Part shown: positions 30,805-44,477 of the stretch, in pieces
How positions within the stretch are numbered: the first letter of the stretch is position 1
Layout of the letters: every line of letters starts with the position of its first letter
Origin: Siphonodentalium dalli
Taxonomy: Eukaryota; Mollusca; Scaphopoda; Gadilida; Siphonodentaliidae
Assembly (NCBI GenBank): GCA_032622095.1
Contig: CP136067.1
Location: forward strand, 128,419,990 to 128,483,989
Direction: 5' to 3'
DNA length: 64,000 nucleotides
Translations under genes and position numbers: made by a program
The notes under the pieces: model-generated
Database searches by the model: none
Told to the model about the DNA's origin: nothing
The model's input: the letters and a program-made list of their open reading frames with translations, nothing else

Positions 30805-33800
30805 TCTCCTATATATTTTGAAGACCTCTGTATGTCTGTCTGTCTGTCTGTATGTCTGTCTGTCTGTATGTACATGTATGTCATTTATACAAATATACGA
30901 TTCTCGACCGATCGGGACGAAACTTGGTACGTGTGTGTAGGTTGACCAGGCGGTCGTCAACGTCGTATTGGTGAGCCCGTGTGGCGCCCGCTTCGCGCAT
31001 GCGCAGACGAGATCTCGGAAACGGGTGGAGCTATCGACTTGAAATTTGGTTTTGAATAGCCCGGACAACGTCGGGCTTATAACTATATCCTACATACGAT
31101 TCTTAATCTCTTATATATTTTGAAGACCTCTGTTTGTCTGTCTGTATGTCCTTTATAGAATCGAAAACGGGTTGACCGATCGAGACCAAACTTCCTATCC
31201 AAATGTAAAATCCCACGGGAATCGTCGACGTCGCATTTTGGAGAAGCCCAGAACACCCATTCTCCATTCTCAGTCACAAAAAACGGCACTGCGGTGGTTA
31301 ATCAAGTGGTAATTTAATGAGCGTTTGTTTTTGACGCATCGCTATAAAGAGCGTTTGTTTACCATTCAACGTTATTAGCATCTGCAGAGAGATATACGGG
31401 AAAGAGCTATCTACTTGAAATTTGCTATGTGAATGTATCTTGCCCCGGATACGATTTTTATCGGGTCGCCGAGCCCGTGCGATGCAAGCTTCGCGCATGC
31501 GCAGACCAGATCTCGGAAACGGGTGGAGCTATCGACTTGAAATTTGGTTTTTGAATAGCCCGGACAACGTCGGGCTTATCGGCTAGTCTATACTATATAT
31601 TTTGAGACTTCGTATATATGTGTGTGTGTGTGTGTGTGTACTTCATAGAATCCAAAACGCGTGTACATATTGAGCTCAAACTTCCTATGTAAGTGTCAAA
31701 TCTCACCGACACGACCGTGGTCGCGGTTTAGAGAAGCTCAGAGCACCCGTTCTCCAATCTCAAATCATCGCAAAGGCACGGCGTGGGTTAATCAAGTGAT
31801 TATTTAATGAGCGTTTGTTTTTGACGCATCTCTATAAAGAGCGTCTGTTTCCCATTCAACGTTATTGGCATCTGCAGAGTTATACGGGAACGCAAACGTT
31901 ATCGCTCGAAATTTATTCCCTGCGAGCACGGATGGCGCGCTTTGTTTTTATCATCCCAGATAATCACGAATATAGCATCAGATTTCTCCCCAGATATACC
32001 GTTATAAAGCTACTGGAATCTGCCAATCTACTATTAATATGTGTGTATATATGTGGGTACTTCATAGAATCGAAAACGCGTGTAGGAACGGGCATCCCCA
32101 CGGCAATGTCGGCAAATATATACGAGTGTGTCCTTTATAGACTGGAACCGATTGAGATCAAACTTGCTAAATATTTACTGGGAAATTCCAGGCAATGCCG
32201 ATTGAGCTCAAACTTGCTACCTACGGGAAGTGTCATATATATGTGTGTGTCCTTTATAGACTCGAACCGATTGAGCTCAAACTTGCTAAATATACGGGAA
32301 GTGTCATGGACGGGTTCATTGAAAAACAAAAAAAAATCGGGTAAAATTGAAAAACAAAATTAAAAAAGCACAATTAACTCCTTGAAAAACCAAAATAAAT
32401 CGGGTAAAATTTAAAAACAAAAGCACAATTAACTCATTGAAAAACAAAATAATTAACTCATTGAAAAACAAAAAATTCAATTAAAATTGTCATGTTTCTG
32501 ACTATTGCCGAAATTTGCTGCAAATGCAGCACAAGTGTCTCGGAACCTGTTGCAATTGCTTTTTCGAACAAAGCCATGGGACGAATGCCGCCAGTGGCGG
32601 GCTAAACTGCTAGTCTCATATATATTTTGAAGACCTCTGTATGTTTGTCTGTCTGAATGTCTGTCATTTATACAAATCTACGATTCTCGACCGATCGGGA
32701 CGAAACTTGGTACGTGTGTGAAGTTTGACCAGGCGGTCGACGTTGTCGTATTGGCGAGCCCGTGCGGCGCCCGCTTCACGCATGCGCAGACGAGATCTCG
32801 GAAACGGGTGGAGCTATCGACTTGAAATTTGCTATGTGAATGTATCTTGCCCCGGATACGAATTTTATCGGGTCGCCGAGCCCGTGCGACGCCAGCTTCG
32901 CGCATGCGCATACGAGATCTCGGAAACGGGTGGAGCTATCGACTTGAAATTTGCTATGTGAATGTATCTTGCCCCGGATACGAATTTTATCGGGTCGCCG
33001 AGCCCGTGCGACGCCAGCTTCGCGCATGCGCAGACGAGATCTCGGAAACGGGTGGAGCTATCGACTTGAAATTTGGTTTTTGAATAGCTATCGACTTGAA
33101 ATTTGGTTTTTGAATAGCACGGACAACGTCGGGCTCATCGGCTAGTCTCATATATATTTTGAAGACCTCTGTCTGTCTGTATGTTTGTCTGTCATTTATA
33201 CAAATCTACGATTCTCGACCGATCGGGACGAAACTTGGCACGTGTGTGTAGTTTGACCAGGCGGTCGACGTTGTCGTATTGGCGAGCCCGTGTGGCGCCC
33301 GCTTCGCGCATGCGCAGACGAGATCTCGGAAACGGGTGGAGCTATCGACTTGAAATTTGCTATGTGAATGTATCTTGCCCCGGATACGAATTTTATCGGG
33401 TCGCCGAGCCCGTGCGATGCCAGCTTCGCGCATGCGCAGACCATATCTCGGAAACGGGTGGAGCTATCGACTTGAAATTTGGTTTTTGAATAGCCCGGAC
33501 AACGTCGGGCTCATCGGCTAGTCTATTATATATTTTTTGAAAGATCTGTCTGTGTGTGTGGTGTGTGTGTGTGTGTGTTCGCGATGAACTCGAAAACGGC
33601 CCAGCCGATTTCGATGAAACTTGGTATGTGGGGGTACTTTCGGCCGGGGGGTGGCATGGGCATATTAATTTGTCCGTGCGACGTGGCCTTGACCTTGAAA
33701 TCGGGTAATTTCAAGGTCAAACGCCCGAATATCACGTGAATTCAATGAAACTTGGTATGTGGGGGTACTTTCGTACGGGGAGTCTCATGAGCATATTCAT

Positions 33801-34136
33801 TTGCCCGTGCGACGTGACCGTGACCTTGAAATCGGGTCTATTCAAGGTCAAATCGCCAATTTTGATGGGATTTCGACGAAATTTGATACGCGGGGGTACT
33901 TTTGTCCACTGAGTGTTTTGGACTGGTCGAGTCGTGAGCCGACCTGACCTTGACCTTCAAATTGATCAATTCAAGGTCAAATCGGGTAAAACAGGATGGA
34001 TTTCGACGGGCACGTTTGTCGGGTACTTTTGTCCGGGCGGCGTTTTGGACTGGTCAAATCGTGACCCCACTTGACCTTGACCTTCAAAATGGACAATTCA
34101 AGGTCAAAGCCCGAACGAAGTCGGGTCACCTTCTTG
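30805..34136 (+). mobile_element. Head-to-tail array of six Helitron-like units
   Basis: Units start TC(T)nnATATATTTTGAAGACC followed by a TCTG-rich tract and end in a hairpin plus CTAG. Boundaries: 30805-31085 (3' CTAG lost), 31107-31586, 31587-32613, 32614-33145, 33146-33521, 33522-34136 (end decayed to CTTG). At four junctions CTAG is followed directly by TC of the next unit. The 3' hairpins are GCCCGGACAACGTCGGGC, GCCGCCAGTGGCGGGC in the third unit, and GCCCGAACGAAGTCGGG-like in the last. A 122-bp internal block (GGAAACGGGTGGAGCTATCG to CGCATGCGCA) is itself tandemly repeated in units 4 and 5. No Rep/helicase. ORFs here are repeat translations. Confidence 0.72.
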
Positions 34137-34665
34137 TATATATATAAAGAGAGAGATGGAGAGAGAGTTAGACAGATAGAGTGAGGGAGATAGAGAGAGA
34201 GAGTGAGATAGAGATGGAGAGATAGAGAGAGATATTGTGAGAGATAGAGAGAGATAGAGAGATGGAAAGAGGGAGATATAGAGAGACAGACAGAGGGCAA
34301 GAGATATATAGAGAGATAGAGAATTGGAGAGATAGATATATGGAGAGATAGAGAGATAGATAGATGGAGAGATAGAGAGAGGGATAGATATAGAGAGAGC
34401 GAGAGAGATATAGAGAGATAGAGAGATATAGAGAGGTGGATAGATAGAGATATAGTGAGAGGGGGAGATAGAGAGAGGGCGATAGATATATAGAGAGATA
34501 GTGAGAGAGTTTGAGAGAGGACGAGAGAGATATAGAGATAGGGCGATAAATTTATCGAGATAGAGAGGTAGAGAGCTATATAGAGATAGAGAGATGGAGA
34601 GAGGGAGAGTTAGAGAGAGGGCGAGGGAGATATAGAGAGAGAGTGAGAGAGAGCGGGCGAGCAAG
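34137..34665 (+). repeat. Purine-rich GAGATA microsatellite tract
   Basis: About 530 bp almost wholly of G and A with T in GATA/TATAGA steps. The minus strand is open in more than one frame (Ser/Leu/Ile/Tyr-rich) for lack of stop codons; that is not evidence of coding. Confidence 0.9.
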
Positions 34666-35792
34666 ATCACTCTATTTTGTTTGCTAAACCAAGCAAGGAA
34701 AATTGCAGATCAGCAAAGAGATTTACCGCGAATAACGATCTAAATAAACCACCACTTTGTTATGCCTTATAGACAAATAATATAGCACACCTTCAACAGA
34801 TAGGTATTTGTGGCCGTGAAATCGGAATTTATTAACATTATGTTGTTGTCGCCATTGTATCACGGAAGCGATATATACCATAGTTAAGCTTAATATCATG
34901 AGCTGTGTGATAGAATGGGAATACATAATAAGTAGTTATCTTTCATAAGGTCAAATACTGAGACATTTGAATTTCCTCAACGGTACAGATGCGTAGTTAT
35001 TGTTTATAACTCTCTGACAAACAATTAATGCACCTGGTCACATATGTGGTGTTTCAACAAAACAACAGTATAGAGTCGCCCGTTCTACCGTGTGTGACCC
35101 GTTCTACCGTGTGTGGTACCGTGTGTGGACTGAATCTTAAATGGAACAACAGAACGGGCGTCAATTATGGTCATCGGTGCTTTCAGAGAACTTCTATTCT
35201 GATATTGAACAGTGTACCGTTATATATTGGTGTTGTACTATCAATAACAGCATAATACAAGTTTGTATACGAGATATGTACTTATCCATGACATATGGTA
35301 TGTAACTTTTGTTGGTTCCATGTGAATTTAAAAAGACGCTCTTAATACAGATATACGTGCCGCGGGTTGTCCATCATATATATGAACTGACGTAATCATG
35401 CAGATTAGATAAATACCTGTCAAACAGATTAATCGACTATATTTGATATTCAATTCCACTTAAGCTGTCTTTTTGTTTCTCTCTTCTTTCAATGTGAACA
35501 GTTAAGTTGTCGACAAATTAACATGTCGCTTGGACAAGCATTTCATGTGTGCATGTTATTGGATACATCCACTTGGATGTTGTATTTGTCATGATACATG
35601 TACAGTTTGTGTAGCATATTTAAACTCTCCAGAATGGAGGAATAAAAGTTATATATAGTCAGTCTCTAGTCAGTCTCAGTTTTTCACACGGAAACACGCG
35701 ATAATTACCACGCATGGATATTTACATGCAGCACTGAAGCTCCGTCGTACGTGACTCGTGCCTTCACAACTTTGACATAAGTTGAAAACATA
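34666..35792. other. Lectin intron 1 DNA, no exon recognised
   Basis: A small tandem of ACCGTGTGTG(G/A) lies at about 35088-35130. Other frames are short. Nothing else was seen. Confidence 0.4.
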
Positions 35793-35997
35793 GGCCGTTT
35801 TTTAACGTATTATCTGAACATTTCCCATCAACGAAAATGAATGTTTCCGCGCTTGTATATACTTTATATTGTGATCGAATTAGCCTGTCGTATGCTATTT
35901 CCTGTACATCGATCATACAGATGAACAATAAACCAATCAAGTGTATAAACGTTTATAAATTAATGGGAGGATCCATTCAGAAAGGATAGGGTTAACA
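35793..35997 (-). mobile_element. Family D element, short copy without array
   Basis: A single satellite-like start (TTAACGTATTATCTGAACATTTCC), then core sequence, then GGGAGGATCCATTCAGAAAG...AGGGTTAA, the reversed core terminus. It shows what the element looks like without monomer amplification. Confidence 0.65.
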
Positions 35998-38083
35998 AAC
36001 ATCGATTGATACTCCTGTATAGCCGGTAGTAATTTAAGCGCTCGTAGAAAAAAGTAACAGGAACAATGCAATGCAGCTTGATGCAATCGACCCAGTAAGA
36101 GTAGAGCTGTGGGACTTCCAGTGTGCGGGATCTTCATCAAGAGTGTGGGACTTCCATATTGCGTTCTTACGAACTGCCTCTTCTGTGACTAAGCCACAAA
36201 ATACTAATGTTACCACTCAGACACCAAAAAAAAACAAAAAATAAAAAGGCGTAAAAAAGGGCCATAACTTCTGACAACTTAGGGAAAAATTCGAAATTGA
36301 CCAAGCATGTTCTGTGACTTTTACGTGTTTATTGGACTTTTTGAAGGCTCACAAAAATAAGGTATCTGCCTAGGAGTGTCCAACGAAATCCATATCAAAA
36401 GATGTCCATGGGGTACTGGGACTTTTGTTTGAATCCAATTTTAACATGTTTGTGAGACTTAATGATGAGACAATATGCATTAAAATTGTGGGAATTTCAA
36501 AAAGTCTCATGAGCCAGAAAAAATTCTCACAACAACCATTAGTAAAGACTTGATGACTGACCGATATCAAGCCCAGAAACGTTACGGTGCAAACTAGATC
36601 ATGCCATGAATCTTTAATCTGGCTTCGCCCGTATACATATCACATTCAACCATGCAGTTAAAAAGCTGCATGCATGCATGGGCGTGTTCTGATTTGGGAA
36701 CATTATAACATCGGAAACATACCACGGGTTGTATCGTTCATAGTTGATACCCGTTCCACAGGAAGGTAATTCACAGCAGGCGTAATACTATGTCTCTTCT
36801 GGAGATTTCACGATCTAGTCGACTTTTGTAGGCCAATTTTGTGATGAATATAAATTATTTACCCCGGGTAAAATTGAATGATTGTCGGCGTGCAAAGAGA
36901 AATAGGCTGAATTGAGCTTCCTTAAATTTTGCGAAAACCATGTGCAAGATCGGTGTAGCATACGGCGTAGAAAATCCAACATGGCGGAGAAGCAAGGTTG
37001 GTATAAATTTCGATTAGTTCTTTTTGTTAACTATCGTTTTCAGCACGAGCTCTGGTTATTAGATTATCTGTTGCATTAGCGCGATCAAACTTGTCTGTTT
37101 TGTTTTACTTATTCAGCGATGTGGCGCAGTAGCTCTATTCTACTCAATTATCACAAAATAAACTGATTAATCACACGGATTTCTTCTCATATCGATGTGA
37201 ATATGTCTGAGGAATAAATGACGCAAAAGTGTGGACATAAAATTAGCTAATTTTCAATATTTCGAGTGAAAATTAATTTCAAAAAAATCACGCTATTATG
37301 ACGATGTAGATAGTGATATTTTAGACAATAATAAGACCGGTGTAGATGTTTGTTTGTTTCTTTCTTTTTTTTGGTGACAGCGTAGAATAAATTCGTTGCA
37401 CAAACCATTGCCTGGTCACAATGGAATCGCATACCCTTTCCTTAGCCCAGTATATATAATTCACTATATCCATTCTTAAAATAGCATTCGATTTTTTTTT
37501 AAATTCGGGTTAACAGACAAATTGTAGAATTGCATATTAAGGTTGTGTATTTTGTGGTGATTTGTTGTAACATGTATAAATTGTCTTTCAAATGGTAAAT
37601 ATCAAGTTCAATATATTCGAGTTGATGTATAATCACCTACAAATAATTATCGCCACAAATATGTTAGCATATATCGAAAAAGACATTGATTTAATTTGAT
37701 TCATATAGTTTTACTCATTTTGAAAGTCATTTTTGGCATGATACGAGCGTGCCAAACCCACCTTTAATTCCCACCTTACCCGCGTTGGATAGCAACGTCG
37801 AGCGCTAACATGGAAACTCGCCATCATAGGTCATAGGTATGCCTAATCTTTTACATTTTCAAAATGTAGTTTATGTGTTATTTTCTAGAACAATAAGAAC
37901 ATGATAGCTGCTGTCTTATTTTAACGAAAACAAGACACAACTGTTGTGTTCTAGAAAATAACAGAGTTGGTCTATAAAATATAGTTTTACAAATGTAAAC
38001 AAAATACATTTGACCTAAGATATCAGCATTTGTATAGCAATTCGAGAATGGGAAACAGTTTTTTGACATGCATTATATATAGT
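35998..38083. other. Lectin intron 1 DNA with one weak candidate exon
   Basis: TGTGGGACTTCCA is repeated at 36109 and 36143. Otherwise mostly AT-rich unique-looking DNA. The only coding hint is the ATG at 36981. Confidence 0.35.
36981..37079 (+). CDS. Weak candidate first coding exon
   Basis: ATCCAACATGGCGGAGAAG gives a good initiation context overlapping a GCCGCCAT-type motif, and encodes MAEKQ before a possible donor GTTGGT at 36997. Unspliced, the frame runs 32 codons. Spliced to an acceptor TTTCATTTCAG before 38480, in matching phase 1, it would make a 20-residue peptide stopping at 38526. Neither product is recognised. Listed because of start context only. Confidence 0.15.
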   Translation: MAEKQGWYKFRLVLFVNYRFQHELWLLDYLLH

Positions 38084-38200
38084 ACTTACCTTACTCGTGC
38101 GTATTTAAATTCGCGCAGTACTATTTTTCGCGCATGGATGCGGGAATATAAAACTTAGAAAAAATATCTTGCGCTAAATTTGAATACGAGACGAGTAAGT
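38084..38200. repeat. Diverged foldback
   Basis: ACTTACCTTACTCGTGCGTA with TTTAAATTCGCGCA pairs with TGCGCTAAATTTGAATACG and ACGAGTAAGT. The centre has TTTTTCGCGC. A short foldback element of unknown class. Confidence 0.65.
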
Positions 38201-39369
38201 TATATATATAGTCTATCTATTTCAACACGATTAACTACCTTACGAAATTTCCATCTACGATGTTTTCGTAGACACGACTGTGATTCCGCCGCAAGTGGAA
38301 GTAACCAAGGATACGCCACGAAGCTAATATCAAATAGTGCTTGACATTCATTTTTTACTCACGATGAGCATGCGCAGTCAACTACCCACGACGAAAAACT
38401 ACTATATGATTGAATCGTTGTAGTTTGAACGTTCACTTAAATTCCAACATTTACTGGACAGTCACTTGTTTCATTTCAGCATTCAAGCAATCTAAGAGTC
38501 CTTCACAGAAGACGAGGAATCATTAATGGCAGAGGCGCCATCCGACGGTTCACCAAGAGCATGACTGTGGACTATGTAGGCCTATACTTATTGTGAGAAG
38601 AAATTATAACATCTTTGACGTTTTTTTTTATTTTGATATTTAATGAGTTGCTAAAAAATAGTGTGCTCATTTAAATATCATCCATATATAATTCGTAACA
38701 TCTCTTGGCCATTTTTGACTAACAACTCGTAAAACATGAATATACATGACGTATTTTCTAAATCGCAAATCTGATTAACAATGTCCTCATAGTGCAAAAT
38801 ATTGACAAATAAGATTAGAATGAAATACTTCACAATTTGAATGGGTAGTATATTAAATATTAACCAATTCGCATGACTGTCTCGCGAATATTGAGTTGCT
38901 TCACAATATCCAATCTACACCGTATTTGATTTTCGCGTCTACATCGTCATACATTCTTATTTTTTTGGTATCTAAGTAACAATTTCAGTCATTAAAATAT
39001 TCTGCACCGGATAAAAGGTCGTTTTAATTATTATCGATTAAGTAAATATTACAATATCCCACACAAGGAACCAAATGACATACCATATAATCATAATAAC
39101 ACTATCCTGACAAAGTGTTCTTATAAAGGCAGCGCCGATAACGCCAAAATAGTACAACCCCCCCCCCCCCCCCCACAGTTTCCTCGTTGTTGCCAATCTT
39201 CAGAGACGTTGGTTTCAAACCTGTTTTTTGACAATAATACCCATACAGTCCACAAAAAATATGATATCCCCGTAACATCCTCACGATCTGAATATCTTAA
39301 AAACATCATGCATTACATAGCACATACCCACCCTAACTACCTATGTCCGTCATTTTGTGTGTGTCTACA
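38201..39369. other. Lectin intron 1 DNA, no exon recognised
   Basis: Contains a poly(C) run of about 17 bases near 39158. Short minus frames at 39102-39309 cross that tract and are not credible. Nothing else was seen. Confidence 0.4.
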
Positions 39370-39600
39370 CCGTTCGCTACACCTATTTTGCACCACTGTA
39401 TGTGTGCATGCGAGTCTCCAATTGGAAGCCTCGCATATATAAGAGAATATATTGGCCTAACAATACCTTGGCATTGTAAGCCAGTGCATTATCTTATATA
39501 TGCGAGGCTCCCTATGGGAGACTCGCATATATAACAAAATGCACTGGCACATGCTATTTAATGCTGCATTATGAACCCATGCCCCCGCCACGGATATTTT
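39370..39600. mobile_element. Family C element, two hairpins
   Basis: Two hairpins (CATGCGAGTCTCCAATTGGA..., then GCATTATCTTATATATGCGAG with its mirror) are joined by CTAACAATACCTTGGCATTG. The flanking GGCACATGCTATTTAATGCTGC matches other copies. Outer ends are decayed. ORFs on both strands reflect the symmetry. Confidence 0.72.
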
Positions 39601-40116
39601 CGACCAATCAGCGACTGAGCCGGCCAATGGCTGCATTGAAAATTCTGCTGCCACCTTTCTTCACCATAATTTTGATATCCATGCATACATTCAGTGTTAA
39701 ATTGCCTATATTCAAACAACTTTATTGTTGTCAAATCAAAATATACTGAGATTTATATTTGCGCCATGATGTTATAAATTTATCTGTGATTATAACAATG
39801 TTTTTCATTTAGCATGACACTTGTCATAATTTTCACATTTAATGGCAAAACGAATGTGTGTTCTCTGGTTTAGATATATTAAAGAGTTCCGGGATCTGTC
39901 TGTCTGTTCCGTCTGGCCTGTTCGCGATTTTTCTGCCAGAGCACCGATTTCAACCCCGGCAGATGTTATAACGGCCGTATTTTTATAATTAAAATTTTTA
40001 AACAAATTTTTTTCTATTTAATTTGTTTTTCAAAATTTTATTTATAGCAAGAAGTTTCAATATAAAAATCTAAAAAGAAACTTGAAAATTAAAAAATTAG
40101 GTTAGTTTTTCGTTAA
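39601..40116. other. No gene; Helitron-like 5' fragment near 39880
   Basis: TATTAAAGAGTTCCGGGATCTGTCTGTCTG resembles the 5' region of the Helitron-like units, followed by CCAGAGCACCGATTTCAACC. No 3' end found. The rest is AT-rich. Confidence 0.4.
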
Positions 40117-42093
40117 CCTTTTCTATACTAAATGGATTCTCTCGGTCAATTAAAAATTGTACGTCGGAATGGTCTATTATTTATTTAAAGGGATGTTAAA
40201 GTGATACAAGCAGACGACATATATATAAACGTGCAGAAGGAGCCTTAACTGTGGTTTGTTCAACTTATTATCTGAACATTTCCTATGGGATGATTACTCA
40301 TCAATGATGCTTTAGTATAGAAAGGGTAACACTTATTATCTGAACATTTCCTATGGGATAACTACTCATCAATGATGTTTTAGTATATAAAGGGTTAAAC
40401 GTATTATATGAACATTTTCTATGGGATAACTACTCATCAATGATGCTTTAGTATAGAAAGGGTTAAACTTATTATCTGAACATTTCCTATGGGATAACTA
40501 CTCATCAATGATGTTTTAGTATATAAAGGGTTAAACGTATTATATGAACATTTTCTATGGGATAACTACTCATCAATGATGCTTTAGTATAGAAAGGGTT
40601 AAACTTATTATCTGAACATTTCCTATGGGATAACTACTCATCAATGATGCTTTAATATATACAGGGTTAAACTGATTATCTGAACATTTCCTATGGGATA
40701 ACTACTCATCAATGATGCTTTAGTATAGAAAGGGTTAAACTTATTATCTGAACATTTCCTATGGGAAAACTACTCATCAATGATGCTTTAGTATTGAAAA
40801 GGTTAAACTTATTACCTGAACATTTCCTATGGGATAACTACTCAATCAATGATGATATAGTATAGAAAGGGTTAAACTTATTATATGAACATTTCCTATG
40901 GGAAAACTACTCATCAATGATGCTTTAGTATTGAAAATGTTAAACTTATTATCTGAACATTACCTATGGGATAACTACGCAATCAATGATGATATAGTAT
41001 AGAAAGGGTTAAACTTATTAACTGAACATTTCCTATGTAATAACTACTCATCAATGATGCTTTAGTATAGAAAGGGTTAAACTTATTATCTGAACATTAC
41101 CTATGGGATAACTACTCATCAATGATGCTTTAGTATAGAAAGGGTCACATTTATTATCTGAACATTACCTATGGGATAACTACTCATCAATGATGCTTTA
41201 GTATAGAAAGGGTTAAACTTATTATCTGAACATTTCCTATGGAGCAATTACTCATCAGTGATGCTTTAGTATAGAAAGGTATAAACTTATTATCTGAACA
41301 ATTGATATGGGATAACTACTCATCAATGATGCTTTAGTATAGAAAAGGTTACACTTATTATCTGAACAATTCATATGGGTTAACTACTCATCAATGATGC
41401 TTAAGTATAGACAGGGTTAAACTTATTATCTGAACATTTCCTATGGGATAACTGCTCATCACTGATGCTTTAGTATATAACGGGTTAAACTTATTATCTG
41501 AACAGTTCCTCGGTGTAACTACTCATCAATGACGCTTTAGTACAGAAAGAGTTAAACTTATTATCTGAACAGTTCCTCAGGTGTAACTACTCATCAATGA
41601 TGCTTTAGTATAGAAAGGGTTAAACTTATTATCTGAACATTTCATATGGGATAACTACTCATCAATGATGCTTTAGTATAGAAAGGGTTAAACTTATTAT
41701 CTGAACAGTTCCTCGTGTGTAACTACTCATCAATGATGCTTTAGTACAGAAAGAGTTAAACTTATTATCTGAACAGTTCCTCGGGTGTAACTACTCACCA
41801 ATGATGCTTTAGAATAGAAAGAGTTAAACTTATTATCTGAACAGTTCCTCGGGTGTAACTACTCATCAATGATGCTTTAGTACAGAAAGAGTTAAACTTA
41901 TTATCTGAACAGTTCCTCGGGTGTAACTACTCATCAATGATGCTTTAGTACAGAAAGAGCTAAACTTATTATCTGAACAGTTCCTCGGGTGTAACTACTC
42001 ATCAATGATGCTTTAGTACAGAAAGAGTTAAACTTATTATCTGAACAGTTCCTCAGGTGTAACTACTCATCAATGATGCTTTAGTATATAAAG

Positions 42094-42327
42094 TGTTAAC
42101 CCTTTACCCAACAAACCGGCCAAAACCGGCCAAATAAAGCTTCAACAGCCTAAAATATCTTCGGTCTGTCTCAATAGAACCATACAAATATGGATATCAT
42201 TGGAACCGGCTCCTTGACCACATTGTGATAGTTACAGTTATGCCCTGTGCCAATCCATTCTCTTATATATGCGAGTCGACCATAGGTCGCCTCGCATATA
42301 TAAGAGAATGCATTGGCCTAAAAAAAC
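42094..42327 (+). mobile_element. Family B element, left part, captured in the satellite
   Basis: TTAACCCTTTACCCAACAAACC to the end of the first hairpin (GCATTGGCCTAAAAAAACTC), then directly ATAACTACTCATCAATGATG of the satellite. The right half is missing. The left TTAA is the TTAA of the satellite monomer (AAAGTGTTAA). Confidence 0.85.
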
Positions 42328-43321
42328 TCATAACTACTCATCAATGATGCTTTAGTATAGAAAGGGTTAAACTTATTATCTGAACATTTCCTATGGGAAA
42401 ACTACTCATCAATGATGCTTTAGTATTGAAAAGCTTAAACTTATTACCTGAACATTTCCTATGGGATAACTACTCAATCAATGATGATATAGTATAGAAA
42501 GGGTTAAACTTATTATATGAACATTTCCTATGGGAAAACTACTCATCAATGATGCTTTAGTATTGAAAATGTTAAACTTATTATCTGAACATTACCTATG
42601 GGATAACTACGCAATCAATGATGATATAGTATAGAAAGGGTTAAACTTATTAACTGAACATTTCCTATGGAATAACTACTCATCAATGATGCTTTAGTAT
42701 AGAAAGGGTTAAACTTATTATCTGAACATTACCTATGGGATAACTACTCATCAATGATGCTTTAGTATAGAAAGGGTCACATTTATTATCTGAACATTAC
42801 CTATGGGATAACTACTCATCAATGATGCTTTAGTATAGAAAGGGTTAAACTTATTATCTGAACATTTCCTATGGAGCAATTACTCATCAGTGATGCTTTA
42901 GTATAGAAAGATATAAACTTATTATCTGAACAATTGATATGGGATAACTACTCATCAATGATGCTTTAGTATAGAAAGGGTTACACTTATTATCTGAACA
43001 ATTCCTCGGGTGTAACTACTCACCAATGATGCTTTAGAATAGAAAGAGTTAAACTTATTATCTGAACAGTTCCTCGGGTGTAACTACTCATCAATGATGT
43101 TTTAGTACAGAAAGAGTTAAACTTATTATCTGAACAGTTCCTCGGGTGTAACTACTCATCAATGATGCTTTAGTACAGAAAGAGTTAAACTTATTATCTG
43201 AACAGTTCCTCGGGTGTAACTACTCATCAATGATGCTTTAGTACAGAAAGAGTTAAACTTATTATCTGAACAGTTCCTCAGGTGTAACTACTCATCAATG
43301 ATGCTTTAGTATAGAAAGGGT

Positions 43322-43555
43322 TAACCCTTTACCCAACAAACCGGCCAAAACCGGCCAAATAAAGCTTCAACAGCCTAAAATATCTTCGGTCTGTCTCAAT
43401 AGAACCATACAAATATGGATATCATTGGAACCGGCTCCTTGACCACATTGTGATAGTGACAGTTATGCCCTGTGCCAATGCATTCTCTTATATATGCGAG
43501 TCGACCATAGGTCGCCTCGCATATATAAGAGAATGCATTGGCCTAAAAAAACTCA
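43322..43555 (+). mobile_element. Family B element, left part, second captured copy
   Basis: Same internal break (GCATTGGCCTAAAAAAACTC joined to satellite) as the copy at 42094-42327, so both derive from one junction amplified with the block rather than from two insertions. Confidence 0.85.
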
Positions 43556-44477
43556 TAACTACTCATCAATGATGCTTTAGTATAGAAAGGGTTAAACTTA
43601 TTATCTGAACATTTCCTATGGGAAAACTACTCATCAATGATGCTTTAGTATTGAAAAGCTTAAACTTATTACCTGAACATTTCCTATGGGATAACTACTC
43701 AATCAATGATGATATAGTATAGAAAGGGTTAAACTTATTATATGAACATTTCCTATGGGAAAACTACTCATCAATGATGCTTTAGTATTGAAAATGTTAA
43801 ACTTATTATCTGAACATTACCTATGGGATAACTACGCAATCAATGATGATATAGTATAGAAAGGGTTAAACTTATTAACTGAACATTTCCTATGGAATAA
43901 CTACTCATCAATGATGCTTTAGTATAGAAAGGGTTAAACTTATTATCTGAACATTACCTATGGGATAACTACTCATCAATGATGCTTTAGTATAGAAAGG
44001 GTCACATTTATTATCTGAACATTACCTATGGGATAACTACTCATCAATGATGCTTTAGTATAGAAAGGTATAAACTTATTATCTGAACAATTGATATGGG
44101 ATAACTACTCATCAATGATGCTTTAGTATAGAAAGGGTTACACTTATTATCTGAACAATTCTCGGGTGTAACTACTCACCAATGATGCTTTAGAATAGAA
44201 AGAGTTAAACTTATTATCTGAACAGTTCCTCGGGTGTAACTACTCACCAATGATGCTTTAGTACAGAAAGAGTTAAACTTATTATCTGAACAGTTCCTCG
44301 GGTGTAACTACTCATCAATGATGCTTTAGTACAGAAAGAGTTAAACTTATTATCTGAACAGTTCCTCGGGTGTAACTACTCATCAATGATGCTTTAGTAC
44401 AGAAAGAGTTAAACTTATTATCTGAACAGTTCCTCAGGTGTAACTACTCATCAATGATGCTTTAGTATAGAAAGGGT

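Noticed and set aside
31815..32363. 182-codon + strand ORF
   Set aside because: Lies within the third Helitron-like unit and contains internally repeated blocks (IEIKLAKYL, LSSNLLN); no recognised helicase or Rep motif.
32725..33489. Overlapping ~80-codon ORFs with ARATPASRMR-type repeats
   Set aside because: Translations of a 122-bp repeat inside Helitron-like units; present on both strands.
34104..34670. 188-codon Ser/Leu-rich ORF
   Set aside because: Translation of a GAGATA purine tract that lacks stop words on that strand.
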